From Lunularia cruciata (Eukaryota; Streptophyta; Marchantiopsida; Lunulariales; Lunulariaceae), in the NCBI GenBank assembly GCA_948567375.1, contig OX419761.1, positions 2,234,501-2,298,500 of the forward strand: a stretch of 64,000 nt of DNA. The letters run 5' to 3'. How positions within the stretch are numbered: the stretch's first letter is position 1; each line of letters begins with the position of its first letter. Below the pieces are notes generated by a model. The model saw only the letters and a list, made by a program, of their open reading frames with translations. It was not told where the DNA came from and did no database searches. The position numbers were made by a program, and so were the translations under genes. Shown here piece by piece: positions 10,720 through 21,914 of the stretch.

Positions 10720-12924
10720 TTATTTCTACTCAAGTAAAGAAAATCCATGTCCTTAAAGTGTTCATATTTCAATGGTTCAGGTGAGTGTTTGAATGTGACG
10801 GTTTAATTAGTTGCATCTTGTGATCGCATCCTCTCATAGGGTTTTAATGTATTTTCTGGATTCATTTGGTTCAGTACTTTGTAAATCATCTACCTTGTGA
10901 CTTATTTCTTTCTCACTGCAATCTTGTCCCCTGTTTACAACGGTTAACTAAGTCTCATTCTTACTACTCAAATCCTTTTCTGGACACCTCATTGCAGATA
11001 TGCCGAAAAGCAAACGCTCCTTCCAATCGGTCGTTGCTCCTAGGCCCTAAGTGGCAAACATGTAGCGAGGAAGTGCAATGTGAGCAACTGCACCGCCGAT
11101 ACTGCACCCACAAGGGATGACCCTGCGAGCCCTGTACTTAAGATGCCTTACAAGGACTCCCAAGACGCTTGATAGTAACAAGGAACCTTGTTCTTTAGCC
11201 GATCACAAAATCCAACGTGAAAGGGCCCCTCCTTAGCGTCGTCTAGAGTGCTCGAATCTCCTTCGTCTTTCAACTTGTTCAAGCCGATGGTGATATCAGT
11301 AAAGAGATCATTCGCTCTTGAGAGATCTGGAAGCATACGCACAACTTGGATTTCCCATCCCTTCCACTATCCGTGACAACAGCGACCTTCTCTTCACAAG
11401 CTGAGAAAATAGGAACGTAAGCAAAAGAAAAGGTAGTGCATCGCTCTCCCAGTCTTCCTGCACTGCAACTAAAGAGTCCATCCATGTGCAGAGGATGCTT
11501 AATAAGGCCGCGCGTTTCGCACAGTCCCGTTCATCCTCCAATCGGATTAACTTGTCTCGCTCCTTCTTCTCTTTTTGATGGTGTATCTCCTGTATCTCCA
11601 ACTTCTACGGACTCCGATGGCAATGGATCATCATCTTGTTTCTGCTCCGAATTCTCAAATTCCAATGCAGCAATCCCTTGTTCCCTTGTTCCTGCGCTGA
11701 TCGCCAAGGCAAAGTAGATCAAAGTCTCGGACTTGAAAACCATGACCACCCTGAGAAGTTGAACCGATTCAAACGAGGAATATTTTAGTGAGTGCCGCAC
11801 CAGCGCAAGCCATTATCCAGGAGAGCTTGCGAGGGGAACGAGTACCATCTCCCAAACCTAAACTTGCTAACCTTTTGGTCAGCCTTAGATATTATGTCTC
11901 GTACTTGACAAATCAACCTTTGGAGCTATGGGTACATTTTGCTATACGGCCATTGTCCACACTACCCTAAAACTAATTTGAATTGTAAAGATGAAGAGGT
12001 CGCCCTTCAAAGACAACTAGTTGCTGCTTCAACTCAAGGACGCCTCTCGAGGACTCTATACTGTAGTTGCTGTCAGCAGCTATAGAGCAAATGCAACTCT
12101 CAGCAACTTCCTGCCTGAGAGTGCAAGAAAGTTGTACATCAGATATCCATCCAGCTTGATTTAGAGTCTCTGTCTACTACTTTCTTTTTCTCTGTTATGA
12201 TGAAAATAAGTTCTATAATCTCACCACTAAAAAAAAGGTCTAAAATCATCCAAATCAAAATACAGAATGAGTGCCCATGGGATAATTGTCCTCTTAACTA
12301 TTAATGCATAGAAACTAACTGACTAGCTCAGATCCCGAAAGCAAGGTAACGGAGAGATACATTGTATTGTAGATTTTCTCGCTCCATGAGAAGAGGTATA
12401 GATATTGCTGACCTGAACGTATCCACCTTCGACGTTGTGCTAACTCATTCGTACATCAATGTATTCAAGTGGGGTGAGCAGCTGCAATGCTCAAGAGCGA
12501 ACGCTGTATCCAGCTTGACCCAGCATCACGGTATGTTGACTTGGATCAGAACATCTCAAGTCCTCGGTTATCGGCAGACCTTTCTGTTTCATTTTGCACT
12601 AAAGGCGAATTTAAGCAGAGAAGATTGCAACACTTCCAACGAGACTGTAATATCCTTAAATTTGTGAAGCTGGTGGTAATCCTAGTCGGTGGTTTTCCTT
12701 ACCTTCCTAGACGTAGAATCTACATCTAATTTTTGTATGGAACAATAAGATACTCACGATAATTAATCGTCGGCTCGTTGATTGACAAAATATTACCTCA
12801 ACGGAGGGAGATTAAAAGATGATCCTCACATGATCCTCTCAGAATTTACTGATATGGAGATACCAGTGGATAACAAACCTTCACTCGACAAGTTTCAAAT
12901 CTACCATTTTGTCCGACTGTGGAG
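10720..12924. other. Intergenic region with possible exons on the minus strand
   Basis: No gene can be called with confidence. On the minus strand, 11800 to 11148 has overlapping open frames with protein-like composition: a charged segment HHQKEKKERDKLIRLEDERD (about 11590-11535) and DITIGLNKLKDEGDSSTLDD (about 11300-11240). A good 3' splice-site sequence (pyrimidine-rich, ending TTTTCTCAG, near 11400) lies between them, so this may be a multi-exon gene or its remains. I do not recognise the product. From 11,970 to 12,924 I see only short frames. The last part before 12925 should hold the 3' UTR of the CEP164-like gene. Confidence 0.3.
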
Positions 12925-15900
12925 CTAGGGGATGTCGATGGTGTGGCCGTTCATAAGGGATCCACTATGATGGCAACCGTTCGAATTTCCAGAACGTGTT
13001 TCTTGCAAAGCAAACCCATTAGATTTGGATTTTACAAATTCTAAGGTGATAAAGCCTGGTCCCTTGTCCTCGACTTCTTCTATTTCCAAGATCTGCTTGC
13101 CGGCCGATAAGTTGGAATTGCTAGTCAAGAAACTTGTAATACCGTCTTTTATCTCCTCCTCTTCTTTGATCTCAACAGCTTGACGTAAAATAGCCTCAAC
13201 TCTTTCTTGCCGATCAAAGTCTGATCTCCCTCCCATTTCCTCAACGTGCCCTTCCTTGGTGAGAGTCTCTCGACTCTGCCTGAAGGAAGCTATGGCATCT
13301 TCCAGTTCCACCATATCTCTTTGGTTTAATCGGCTTGCAGAACTTCTTGTTGATATTCCATTTTCAGAGTATGTATCTGAGGTCTTGTTTGTTAAGTTTG
13401 ACCATTTATCTTCTCCACCTTCTAGATATCGAGTTGCTGTTGCTCCGGTAGCTAGAGTTGTCCTCTCTGCCCGGATTCCACCATCTCGTGACTCCTCATA
13501 GTACTGGCTAGCTGTATTCTTTAGTACTCTGCTTGAGTTCGCGGAATCTGCATCCATAGTCCACATATTTTTCAAGTCTGCCAGTTCTGAATCTGAGAAG
13601 ATCCATCTTAGTTTGTCATTATTCACTTGTGGATTGTGGGCGAATTTGAAACCAGACGGACTACTCTTCTCAGCTCCAGAACTGTGCACCGCACTCAAAC
13701 TTCTTGGCGTTCTCGGCACCATATATTCTGAATCGACTGGTGACATCCAACCTTGGGTATCCCTGTGACGTTTCCTCGGATCTATTCTAGGAGACCTGTC
13801 AAACCGTTTGATATCCTTACCACATAAGTCTGTATCGAGGTTAGCTCGGACATGCTCCGATCCTTTAAAATGCCCCATTTTGCATTCTTTTCTGGACTTC
13901 TGGACTAGTGAAATCACAACAGCTCTTCCAGAGTCTAATCTTCGCACTAACTGCTTGATAGCGATACCGCATTTCACACAAATCGTATCTGCTCTCTTCC
14001 AGCCAGAGGTTATATGTTGTATAATCCAATTCATGTGCTTCTGCACCCATCTGTTCAAATGCGCATCTTGAACTTTGGTGCGTCTCTCAGGTTTTTGGTT
14101 ACTAGCGATTGGCAATCCTCTGCTGCCATTCGTTTTCCCCGGCTTCTTGCAACCAGAGTTGTTTGCCGAACCCATGTGGAGAGCACTGATCAAGCTGCCA
14201 CAGGGTGTACCCACCTTGTCCTCGTTCTTTCGATGTAAACACTTTTTTGTATAGTCAACTCTTTCTTCAGCAAGCTGAAAACCTTTGCTTCTGGTAAAAT
14301 TGGGATTTCTCGAAGTGCAAAAGTCGCCAACGAACTCCACTTGATGATTTCCTCGAATTTGTGGTGGGACGTTCAGCTCTCCAGATCCTTCTGTTTGTGA
14401 CATCCATCGATCAACACTAGAGAGCTTATTTTTCCCACCTTCGAGCCTCACATGCGTAGCAATGTCGCTTTCGTGACAGGTACCAAGGGTCTGTGCTCTA
14501 TCCAAAGAACTGCTCACTTTGTAAGAAAGACCTATGTTGTGACGATGATTAATATTGTCACGTTTCACCAACTTCAACGGGCTCCCTTGCTCTCTCCTAC
14601 TCTGGGGTGAAGGCACGCTTTCATCTGCACTAGTTGCCAACTTCGTGGGTTGCTGGTCCTCTCGCTCTCTCTCTGTAACCTGAAAATGCTCAATACTCAT
14701 ATTCTTCACATCAGTTCTAACTGGTGGTAATAACTCGTTTAGTGTCTTTGTTCGTGCCCTGTCATAAACTGCGAAGTTGTGAGACGGAAGTAAGGACTCG
14801 AGTTCTTGCTTCACCTCATCCTTGACAGTCCGAAGTTTTACCTCCATCTCATGTCTGCATTCTTCTACTAGGTCTCTACAGCGTTTTTCTATCTCAAATG
14901 GACACCCGTTCCTGATCGAGTCCCAGGGTTGTGGCCCTCCGGATGCTTTAGATGGTACTACTTGAACACCACTTGAAGTAGGAGGAGATCGAAGAAGTGG
15001 CGGAAAACTGACCTCCTCCATATGTTCTCTTAAAGTGCACAACTCCTTCTCCAGTTGTGTCCTGAAGTGTTCAACCAGGTCACGCAAGGTCTCCTCAACT
15101 CCAAAAGTCCAACCCCTGACATCCGGGATCGTAACGTTGTTCTTATTAGTGGTCTCCAATCCTGTACATCCAATGGCCGTGAGCTCGCTGTTGATCAATG
15201 GAATTTCTATTTCGCCTTTCTTTTTCCTTTCTTCTGGTTTAGGCCTTCGCGCCTTAAATATTGGCACCATATTGCCTGCGACTACTTCAACGTCCACCGT
15301 TTTGGAGGCAACACCGAGATATTCTCTGGTCCATATCTTTTCCACAAGCAGTGTCTCGTCTCCGTCGTCTGTAGACTTGGAGGCACCTAATGGGGAATTG
15401 AAGCCGTCTGAAACATCGAATATGTTGGCTATAGCTATACCATAATGTTGTTTCTCAGTACTCCATAACTGTTCAGCCTGGCTGTTCTTTTCTTGCTCAG
15501 CCCTCCTTCCTTTTGAGACATGGAATGATGCACTCGAGTCCTCCGAGTACCGGACGGCAAAATTTGAGACCTCAGCGTTTATACATACGTTTCCTGTTAT
15601 CCCTTCTCTTGATTGATGATGATGTGACGGTGGAGCTCCAGGCAGGACATTTATGGTCCGAGTTGGACCGAGATATCCGAGACCTGAGCTGTTCTCACAT
15701 TGTGTGACACATGCTTCCATTCTGTTCCGCAATTTCCCTCTTGTTTTCTCGAGTGACGGTCCTTTGGTTTCAAGCTCCTCTTCTTTCCTTATCTTATCGT
15801 TGAGTTCTTCAAGTCTGTGGCGAACTCTCTTCATTGCCAATCGATGTTCCTCCTCCAACATACTTCTTTCAAGGACACTGATGGTTTCCTTGACTCGGAG

Positions 15901-16845
15901 GACCATCTTCTCTCTCATCTCATTCAATAGTGTCATCTCTTCAAGTTTTATCTTCTCCTTGGAGCCTCTAACGAGTTCTCTTCTTTCAGATTTCGTCAGA
16001 TAGTCACCTTCCAAGTAGATTTCGCTTCTCGGATAATGAGCTGAGTTACACGGGTCTGAATGAATTGGACGGTTCCTTCTTGCATGTTGAAGTGTGCTGT
16101 CGATCAACTCAAGAAACTGACTGCAAAGCTTCTCGTTTATGTAAAATTTCTGACGTAAAGATTCTTCACATTCTTGAACTGTTTGATGTTTTTTCATATC
16201 TGAACTTGAGCTCTTCTCCAGTTGTTCTTTTTCTTCATTTTGCGGCTGTACTACCTCAGTTTCAGTTTCCTTCAGTTTCTTCGTGACCTGTACCTCTCTG
16301 TTCCTGGAGAACTTTTTTGCAAGAACCTGCTCCATGTGTGTGGCTCCATTGTTGGGCAATTCCGCACATTTGTCGTTCAGCTTGAGGTTATTTTCAACTT
16401 CGATCTGGTTGTCTTCACCAATTTTCAACTCCGTCATCCATCTTGCATCTCCTGTTACCTTCCCCAATTCCATCTGTTGTGCAACTGCAACAGACAGTTT
16501 CGCACGTTCCCTTTCTAGCAATCCATTCTCCTCCACTTTGATCACCATATCCACTCTTTCAAGCATTGCTTGGCGTGCTCGCTGAAGAACAACGGCCTCT
16601 TCTTCGTCTAATTTTTCTTTAACTCGTTGCATCATTTGAACCCTAATTGAAATACTTTCGTCTCCTTCTTTCTTACCACCAGAGCTCAACCTCCCAGTCT
16701 CGTCTTTCGTTCCTGGAGTCTCCTTGCTGGGGAACGGGACTTGCAACCTGCCAACAGCTCCCTTGGGTGGCGACAACGCCTTCCCTTCTGTTTGCACTTC
16801 GGACATACGACCAGCAAGAGGCGATTTACACTCATCACGCTCACT
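12925..16845 (-). CDS. CEP164: Large terminal exon of the CEP164-like gene
   Basis: This single 3,921-bp exon encodes 1,306 residues and ends in TAG at 12925-12927. The uninterrupted frame extends upstream to 16857 but opens there with GTG, not ATG, and a 3' splice site (TTTGTACAG) ends at 16846, so translation does not start here. Predicted coiled-coil segments, judged by heptad-like charge patterns, lie at about residues 200-255 ([20 protein letters not shown]), 415-505 ([20 protein letters not shown]), 715-750 and 785-825 of the full protein. The remainder is polar, serine-rich and probably disordered. A frame this long with no stops, in a region otherwise full of relics, is strong evidence of selection. 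Confidence 0.9.
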   Translation of the reverse strand, partial: SERDECKSPLAGRMSEVQTEGKALSPPKGAVGRLQVPFPSKETPGTKDETGRLSSGGKKEGDESISIRVQMMQRVKEKLDEEEAVVLQRARQAMLERVDMVIKVEENGLLERERAKLSVAVAQQMELGKVTGDARWMTELKIGEDNQIEVENNLKLNDKCAELPNNGATHMEQVLAKKFSRNREVQVTKKLKETETEVVQPQNEEKEQLEKSSSSDMKKHQTVQECEESLRQKFYINEKLCSQFLELIDSTLQHARRNRPIHSDPCNSAHYPRSEIYLEGDYLTKSERRELVRGSKEKIKLEEMTLLNEMREKMVLRVKETISVLERSMLEEEHRLAMKRVRHRLEELNDKIRKEEELETKGPSLEKTRGKLRNRMEACVTQCENSSGLGYLGPTRTINVLPGAPPSHHHQSREGITGNVCINAEVSNFAVRYSEDSSASFHVSKGRRAEQEKNSQAEQLWSTEKQHYGIAIANIFDVSDGFNSPLGASKSTDDGDETLLVEKIWTREYLGVASKTVDVEVVAGNMVPIFKARRPKPEERKKKGEIEIPLINSELTAIGCTGLETTNKNNVTIPDVRGWTFGVEETLRDLVEHFRTQLEKELCTLREHMEEVSFPPLLRSPPTSSGVQVVPSKASGGPQPWDSIRNGCPFEIEKRCRDLVEECRHEMEVKLRTVKDEVKQELESLLPSHNFAVYDRARTKTLNELLPPVRTDVKNMSIEHFQVTEREREDQQPTKLATSADESVPSPQSRREQGSPLKLVKRDNINHRHNIGLSYKVSSSLDRAQTLGTCHESDIATHVRLEGGKNKLSSVDRWMSQTEGSGELNVPPQIRGNHQVEFVGDFCTSRNPNFTRSKGFQLAEERVDYTKKCLHRKNEDKVGTPCGSLISALHMGSANNSGCKKPGKTNGSRGLPIASNQKPERRTKVQDAHLNRWVQKHMNWIIQHITSGWKRADTICVKCGIAIKQLVRRLDSGRAVVISLVQKSRKECKMGHFKGSEHVRANLDTDLCGKDIKRFDRSPRIDPRKRHRDTQGWMSPVDSEYMVPRTPRSLSAVHSSGAEKSSPSGFKFAHNPQVNNDKLRWIFSDSELADLKNMWTMDADSANSSRVLKNTASQYYEESRDGGIRAERTTLATGATATRYLEGGEDKWSNLTNKTSDTYSENGISTRSSASRLNQRDMVELEDAIASFRQSRETLTKEGHVEEMGGRSDFDRQERVEAILRQAVEIKEEEEIKDGITSFLTSNSNLSAGKQILEIEEVEDKGPGFITLEFVKSKSNGFALQETRSGNSNGCHHSGSLMNGHTIDIP

Positions 16846-19101
16846 CTGTACAAACACTCGGGCTTAAGCAGGACCAAGAGAGTGCATTTTCTGTGTCCAA
16901 GCTACATGCATTTGCAAAAGTTTTCCGCCAGCCTTACCACAGCAAGAATTTTTGGCATCCCTGTCTATCATGATTGTATCACGTCTGCGTTGTCCCGATT
17001 GGGGGCACTCGAGTAGAACCTTCCCCTAACAACTTTCATTACAGATGCTGATTTATACTGATAAGATAGTGTTTGATTTCCAGAACTCACACCGAAGGAC
17101 AGTTCTCATAGCAAGTGTATCAAGTAAGTGTACCAATTATTAGGTTCTGAGCTCAAGCTTTTCAATGTGGTTGAGCATGCTTACAGCTGTTACTAACCGG
17201 CATCTCAGGTACTCGCTCCTTGTAGGTTCTTTCATTTCTCTTTCCTTGAGCGTCAGGAATCATATCTGCACCACTTCACTAAGTCTCCAATCTAAGTACA
17301 TAGTTTTGCTTAAAAGTTGGCTGGCAACACCAATCAAACCTGTACTGACAGGAATTATATTCTGGCAAGCCAACAACATCGATGGAATTAGATTCTTGAC
17401 ACAAACGTAGTTTAGATTGCTCACCAGCGTTTGATGGATGAACCTGGTGGAATCTATAGGATGTAGGCACCCCACAGAAGCCGCTTTTCTCTTCGTGATG
17501 GCTTCCATCTTTCTTGCCAGAACAAGTTGCAGTTGTTGAAGAGTTCGCCCTATTTTCCTGGAAACACGGATCCCACACTAAGCAAACAGCTGCTTGACTG
17601 CAGCACAAGTGAAATTCAACTCTCTACATTTCTAGCTTCCTAGCTTCCTCTGTGCAGGTAATTTTGAGTAAAAACTGATAAGAATAGCAGCAAATATAAG
17701 TCGTCAGAATCCCTAGTTAAGATTTTCTAGAGGCTGCTTCAATGCTGGCATTGGAAAACCCGTTTAATGTTCAGATGTGCAACATGAGGAGTCAGAATGT
17801 AGGCATTGCATAATGCATGTATCTTTCACTCGCATAAGTAAATGAATTGAGCTTCCAGTCCATCCAAGTTCTTGTGACTAATGTTGCGCTACAAGAGAGC
17901 GCAGAGCTGTATTATGGTGTGTGAGAAAATCTAAAGAGGAATTCACTGCTTGCTGCGCAGGGAAATAAATCTCGATCATTTACCCGTCAATCACCTGACT
18001 CAAATCTCCCAAAGGCCGACTTGAAGTCGAAGCTTCGGATGACAAAGAATCCAACAGCTCCAATTTAGCAAAGGACCTTCCAAGCTTTTCACACTCAGCT
18101 TTCAGCAGGTTTCTGCACGGACGAATTGATCATCCCCAGCATTCTTCTGCATATGTATGCTTACAGATAACTTGAAACTACCATTCCGAACAAAGACAAG
18201 GGAACTATGATGTGCTCCCCCATAACTTCCTGTAGCCACGTTTTGGTCCGGATGCGTTCAGAACAATTATGGAAGAGATCAGAGTAAGCAAATCAAATTG
18301 TATCCTCTACTTATGTACGTACAAGCAGGAACTCTTGCAAGTTTCAGATGCTTTCACTGTTGTTGCAGTACGTTCGAAGAATACATGAAAACTCCCATCG
18401 TACCTGTGGAACTCATCACAAGGATGATCCCAGCAACTTTCCCCTGTTTCGAAGTTGAAATAGTATATCTCATCGTCCTCTGTTCTACTGCATGCAGTGA
18501 AGGGAAGGCTGTCAATGAATTTCAGAGACAATTGGAGCCCAGGTTATGACAAGAGTAAGAATATCAAATTCGAATAGCATGACCGCGTAGTGAAAGTACA
18601 AAGAATGTCTTCCAGTTATCTCTCTATGGTGCTCTTGTGTAAAGCCTGTTACAGAATATGTACCAGGGTCTCCACTCCTTTGCCAATGGCTTCGTGAGGC
18701 CATCCTGTGCTATCCACAATAAATCTTTGTCTCGAGGCATCTCCATACCTAGCCATTGCGCATATTCCGCGACCTCTGCATAATCAAGTTGAAATATTGA
18801 AAGCATGCACACACCAGAATCAAGGTTGCTGATAATCCACCCTTAAAATCTTCCGGAAAAGCTAAGTATCTAGCACACAATAGCAAGAATTTTATGTTAT
18901 ATAATGACGTTGGATTATCACATACCAACAATTGCATCGATAATGGTTTTACTGCCCTAATTATCACTGTGAGGGACTTCTACGTACGGTCGCACTGCAA
19001 GTCTGCGATTGGAACTTACCTTCTTGTGTAGGCTGGTAATTTTCCTCAATTTCTTCTTCCAGCACAATGGAATCTGGACGCTCGGCTTGAGTCTCTCCCA
19101 T
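12925..19101 (-). CDS. CEP164: CEP164-like basal-body distal appendage protein (5 exons)
   Basis: Exons on the minus strand: 19101-19020, 18775-18664, 18487-18404, 18112-17995 and 16845-12925. All four introns are GT-AG and phases agree (1, 2, 2, 0), giving 1,438 aa, close to vertebrate CEP164. ATG at 19101 is the first after an in-frame TAA at 19164-19162. The N-terminus contains [37 protein letters not shown] and [20 protein letters not shown], a near match to the CEP164 N-terminal module with a WW domain at about residues 56-90 (W62, W84, P87). The rest has charged coiled-coil stretches. In animals CEP164 sits on centriole distal appendages and is needed for basal-body docking and recruitment of TTBK2. 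In a plant this fits sperm flagella. Orthology is inferred from the N-terminus; the C-terminal half shows only general resemblance. An extra exon in the 1.15-kb intron 4 is possible. Confidence 0.85.
18404..19101 (-). CDS. CEP164: WW-domain exons of the CEP164-like gene
   Basis: Exon 1 ends GAAG before GTAAGT (donor at 19019). Exon 2 begins after TTATGCAG (acceptor ending at 18776) and ends before GTACAT. Exon 3 begins after CATGCAG and ends CACAG before GTACGA. The joins rebuild EE, C65 and R93 across exon borders, which is hard to get by chance. Exon 4 (17995-18112) continues [18 protein letters not shown], matching the short helix that follows the WW domain in animal CEP164. A possible acceptor (TTTCCCAG) upstream of the ATG near 19157 hints at a 5' UTR intron. 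Confidence 0.85.
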
Positions 19102-21044
19102 TTCAGGGCTACTTGGTTCGAGAAATCTGTGTTCTCTCGTTTCCTCCTTTGTACTGGGAAATTATAAAAGGTTGTGCTGGTGCAGCACAATCTCCACAGC
19201 TGCGTCAGCTTGGAGATTTAACTGCTTTTAGAACACCAATCAACCTTTGGAGCTTGATTTGACGACAGTAGTGTATAATCTTATTCTCTTTTCTTCCTCT
19301 TTAAACAAAATTTGTGAGCATCAGCGAAGGGACGGGCGCAGTGTGACATGGCCTTTGCCGTTCCTTCAGTGCAGCTCCACCAATTGCCCGCAATACTCAT
19401 AGATTCGTGCAGGAATAGTCGGCACTGCCGTTCTTGATCGCTAATTCTCGTCCACGAACTCCCACTGTTAGAAGCTATTACTCAACCTGATCTCAGCATC
19501 TTGACATTGGGATAACCAGGAGAGGTGTGGTAGTTTATGACTAAACCAGATGTCTCGCCTTCCAGGTCCCTTTGGAAACTAGAGCACGAATCTCTGCCCC
19601 AAATTAACTCTTCTCAATGACACTCATGACGATTTTGTAGTCAGCTAAAAAAGCCAGAGAAGAAAGATTGTTGCCGGAGCAGTTCTTCGCGTCAACGCTG
19701 TAGTGCATGACATGGTGGTCGTTTGGCAGAATTTCCCGAAGAGCTTTATGAATGTTAAGAGCATGGCAAGCCGCGAATATCTTTCGCTTGATAGTATTTC
19801 TTTTCGCACTCCGTAACCACATCTCGAATTATCCGTTCCCCGGTTTCCTATGTTGAGAAATGTGGAATCGCGATGCGTTTTGAGTGTAATTTTGCCTCCA
19901 GATCTTCCCCATCAAGCGCCTTGTTGCTATATTTGGCCGGATGGAAAATCTCGGTTCCAGAGGTGCGGTTTGTCCATGCATGAATCAGTTAACGTTAGCT
20001 ACAACTTACTGACAAGCCGTTAGGTTTGCCTACTCTCCTGGTAGGTTTTCACTGCCGGGAAAGCTTGTAGAAGGTGTTGCACTTGATGGTGATTGGGACA
20101 AGTACACCTCCAACGATATTCCATTTACCATTAGGAAAAAACTCATCTCTTTAGGCCTGATCGATCTGCCCTGTAAGTTTGGCATTCTCTTCGGATTTCA
20201 CTCTAACTTGCTTGATGCTCAATTTATGAAGTTCTTTCAGGCTCACTTAAACCTCTAAGGACTTCTTCACTGAAAAGTAACATGGTTCTGATCGAAATCA
20301 GTAACAACTGCTAGTTCGGGAAGGCAAAGTCTGTTGTCAGTCTCCGGGAGCCACAAGCACGCAGAGCAAGACGGTATGGATACAAGTAATTTGGTATTCT
20401 CACTCGACTATTTGGAGTGAGAATTTGCTCGACTACTACTAATGCGGGCGAATTATCCACGTTTTCAAGCAGACTACAATCGTTTGTTCAAGCCAAATTT
20501 TAAGTAATCGTCATATAAACTGGTTGCTGATTCTCGACCAGACAGTCGTGCCGATCCAAACAACGGGAATACTATTACCACTTGATCTCTCTGCTCTCAA
20601 CTGAACTGCCACAGAATTGCCCCCATCTACCATATTAACCCTCAACAATTTCATGCCGTGCTGTACAATAGAATCCTGTGGCTTAAGCACACTGAAAAAG
20701 AGCAAGCCATCCTCCAGTCAATGGTTTTCTGTTGCCGGGGCTTTCCAGCAAGAAGATGCCAAACCAGCTACTCTGCAGCATTTAAGATCATGATTGAAAT
20801 TCAAACTCGTGGATTCGATTTCTCATCTCTGAATTTCCAATTGGAACAATCAGTTATTACAGCATTGCCAAGTGTTTTGGAATCTCTTCAAATGAATCAA
20901 ATTTAGATATATGTGGACATAACAGCCAGTTTTGAGATCCAATTTGGGAGAACCGTAGTATTACTTATTTCAGGGACAAGCTTAATCAGAAGTGACGACA
21001 CTTGCTATTAACAAATCTACAACGAGCTCCATCCTTGGTGATTA
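19102..21044. other. Intergenic interval between the CEP164-like and FMN reductase genes
   Basis: This should contain the 5' UTR and promoter of the CEP164-like gene and the 3' UTR of the reductase gene. Two minus-strand frames look mildly protein-like (19604-19822, with FAACHALNIHKALREILP; 20511-20705, with KPQDSIVQHGMKLLRVNM) but I recognise neither, and neither shows convincing flanking exons. No retroelement was recognised here. Confidence 0.3.
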
Positions 21045-21914
21045 TCAGTGCTTTAGACGGATAATCCAGGCACGCAAAGCCTTTACTGTTTCTTTCAGGT
21101 ACCCCTTAGTCTTCTCATCAACTAAATTGCCATTCTGGTCGAACTTCTGTGGAGGCTCAAAAGCCCTAACGAACAATTCGGGCTTGTTAATGAAATGTAG
21201 ATCAATGTAAACTCCGGATTGTCGAAGATGATACGCAGATCTGGCTCCTCCCGCGCCTCCGCCAGAAGAAACAATTGCAGCGCCTTTATCCGCCCACACA
21301 TTTGGTGGCCTCGAAGCCCAATCGACGGCGTTTTTCAGCGCACCAGTAATAGAGTAGTTGTACTCTGGGCTCGCGAATAGAATTCCATCGGCGTGAAGTA
21401 CTTTGGACCTGAAATCTGTCACAGATTGCGGGTATGTTCCATTAACCTCAAGGTCTGTGTTAATGAAAGGTAGAGCACTGATATCCAGTATTTCAAAGCT
21501 CACATCAGGAAATTCTTTCTCCACGATATCAGCTGCAGCACGAAGAAGCCCCGTGTTGGTAGAACCCGATCTAAGGGAGCCAGAGATGCCAATAATTTTC
21601 AACTTCTGAGTCTCTGCTGCACTGGACGACATTGTGTCCGCTCTAACAATCAATCGAACGGGACTTCTGCTTGTGCTAGACCTGTCCCTAAAACTTTCAA
21701 ACCTACTCCCAATTCTTCCCCCTAGCGCATTATACCCTTCAAAAGGACAGAGATCTGAAGAACGGAGCACGGTGCTACACTTCGTCTCCAAATATGTAGG
21801 CAATGCAATCGCTGGAAGGCGAATCGCATTCGGCTTTCTTATGATTCCGATTGGTGTTCTCGTGACAACCGAAGCTGCTCCCGTCTGCACGCCAAGAAGT
21901 GCGCGAATCGCCAT
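21045..21914 (-). CDS. NADPH-dependent FMN reductase / quinone reductase, likely plastid-targeted
   Basis: Single-exon gene, 289 aa, TGA at 21045-21047. The start is the ATG at 21914 with A at -3 and G at +4; the frame extends seven codons further only to a TTG. Residues 1 to about 94 are rich in Ser, Arg, Thr and Leu with few acidic residues, like a chloroplast transit peptide. The core from MSSSAAETQKLK is a flavodoxin-like NADPH-dependent FMN reductase domain. It has the FMN phosphate loop GISGSLRSGSTNTG (residues 109-122), the family motif SPEYNYSITGALKNAVDW (182-199) and SSGGGAGGARS. The family reduces FMN or quinones with NAD(P)H by two-electron transfer; the plant cytosolic NQR is about 196 aa and lacks such an extension. 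Plastid location is inference. An alternative start at residue 95 would give a cytosolic form. Confidence 0.88.
   Translation of the reverse strand: MAIRALLGVQTGAASVVTRTPIGIIRKPNAIRLPAIALPTYLETKCSTVLRSSDLCPFEGYNALGGRIGSRFESFRDRSSTSRSPVRLIVRADTMSSSAAETQKLKIIGISGSLRSGSTNTGLLRAAADIVEKEFPDVSFEILDISALPFINTDLEVNGTYPQSVTDFRSKVLHADGILFASPEYNYSITGALKNAVDWASRPPNVWADKGAAIVSSGGGAGGARSAYHLRQSGVYIDLHFINKPELFVRAFEPPQKFDQNGNLVDEKTKGYLKETVKALRAWIIRLKH

Noticed and set aside
15035-15445. Plus-strand frames opposite the large CEP164-like exon
   Set aside because: They are shadows of a long coding exon on the other strand and have no recognisable domains.
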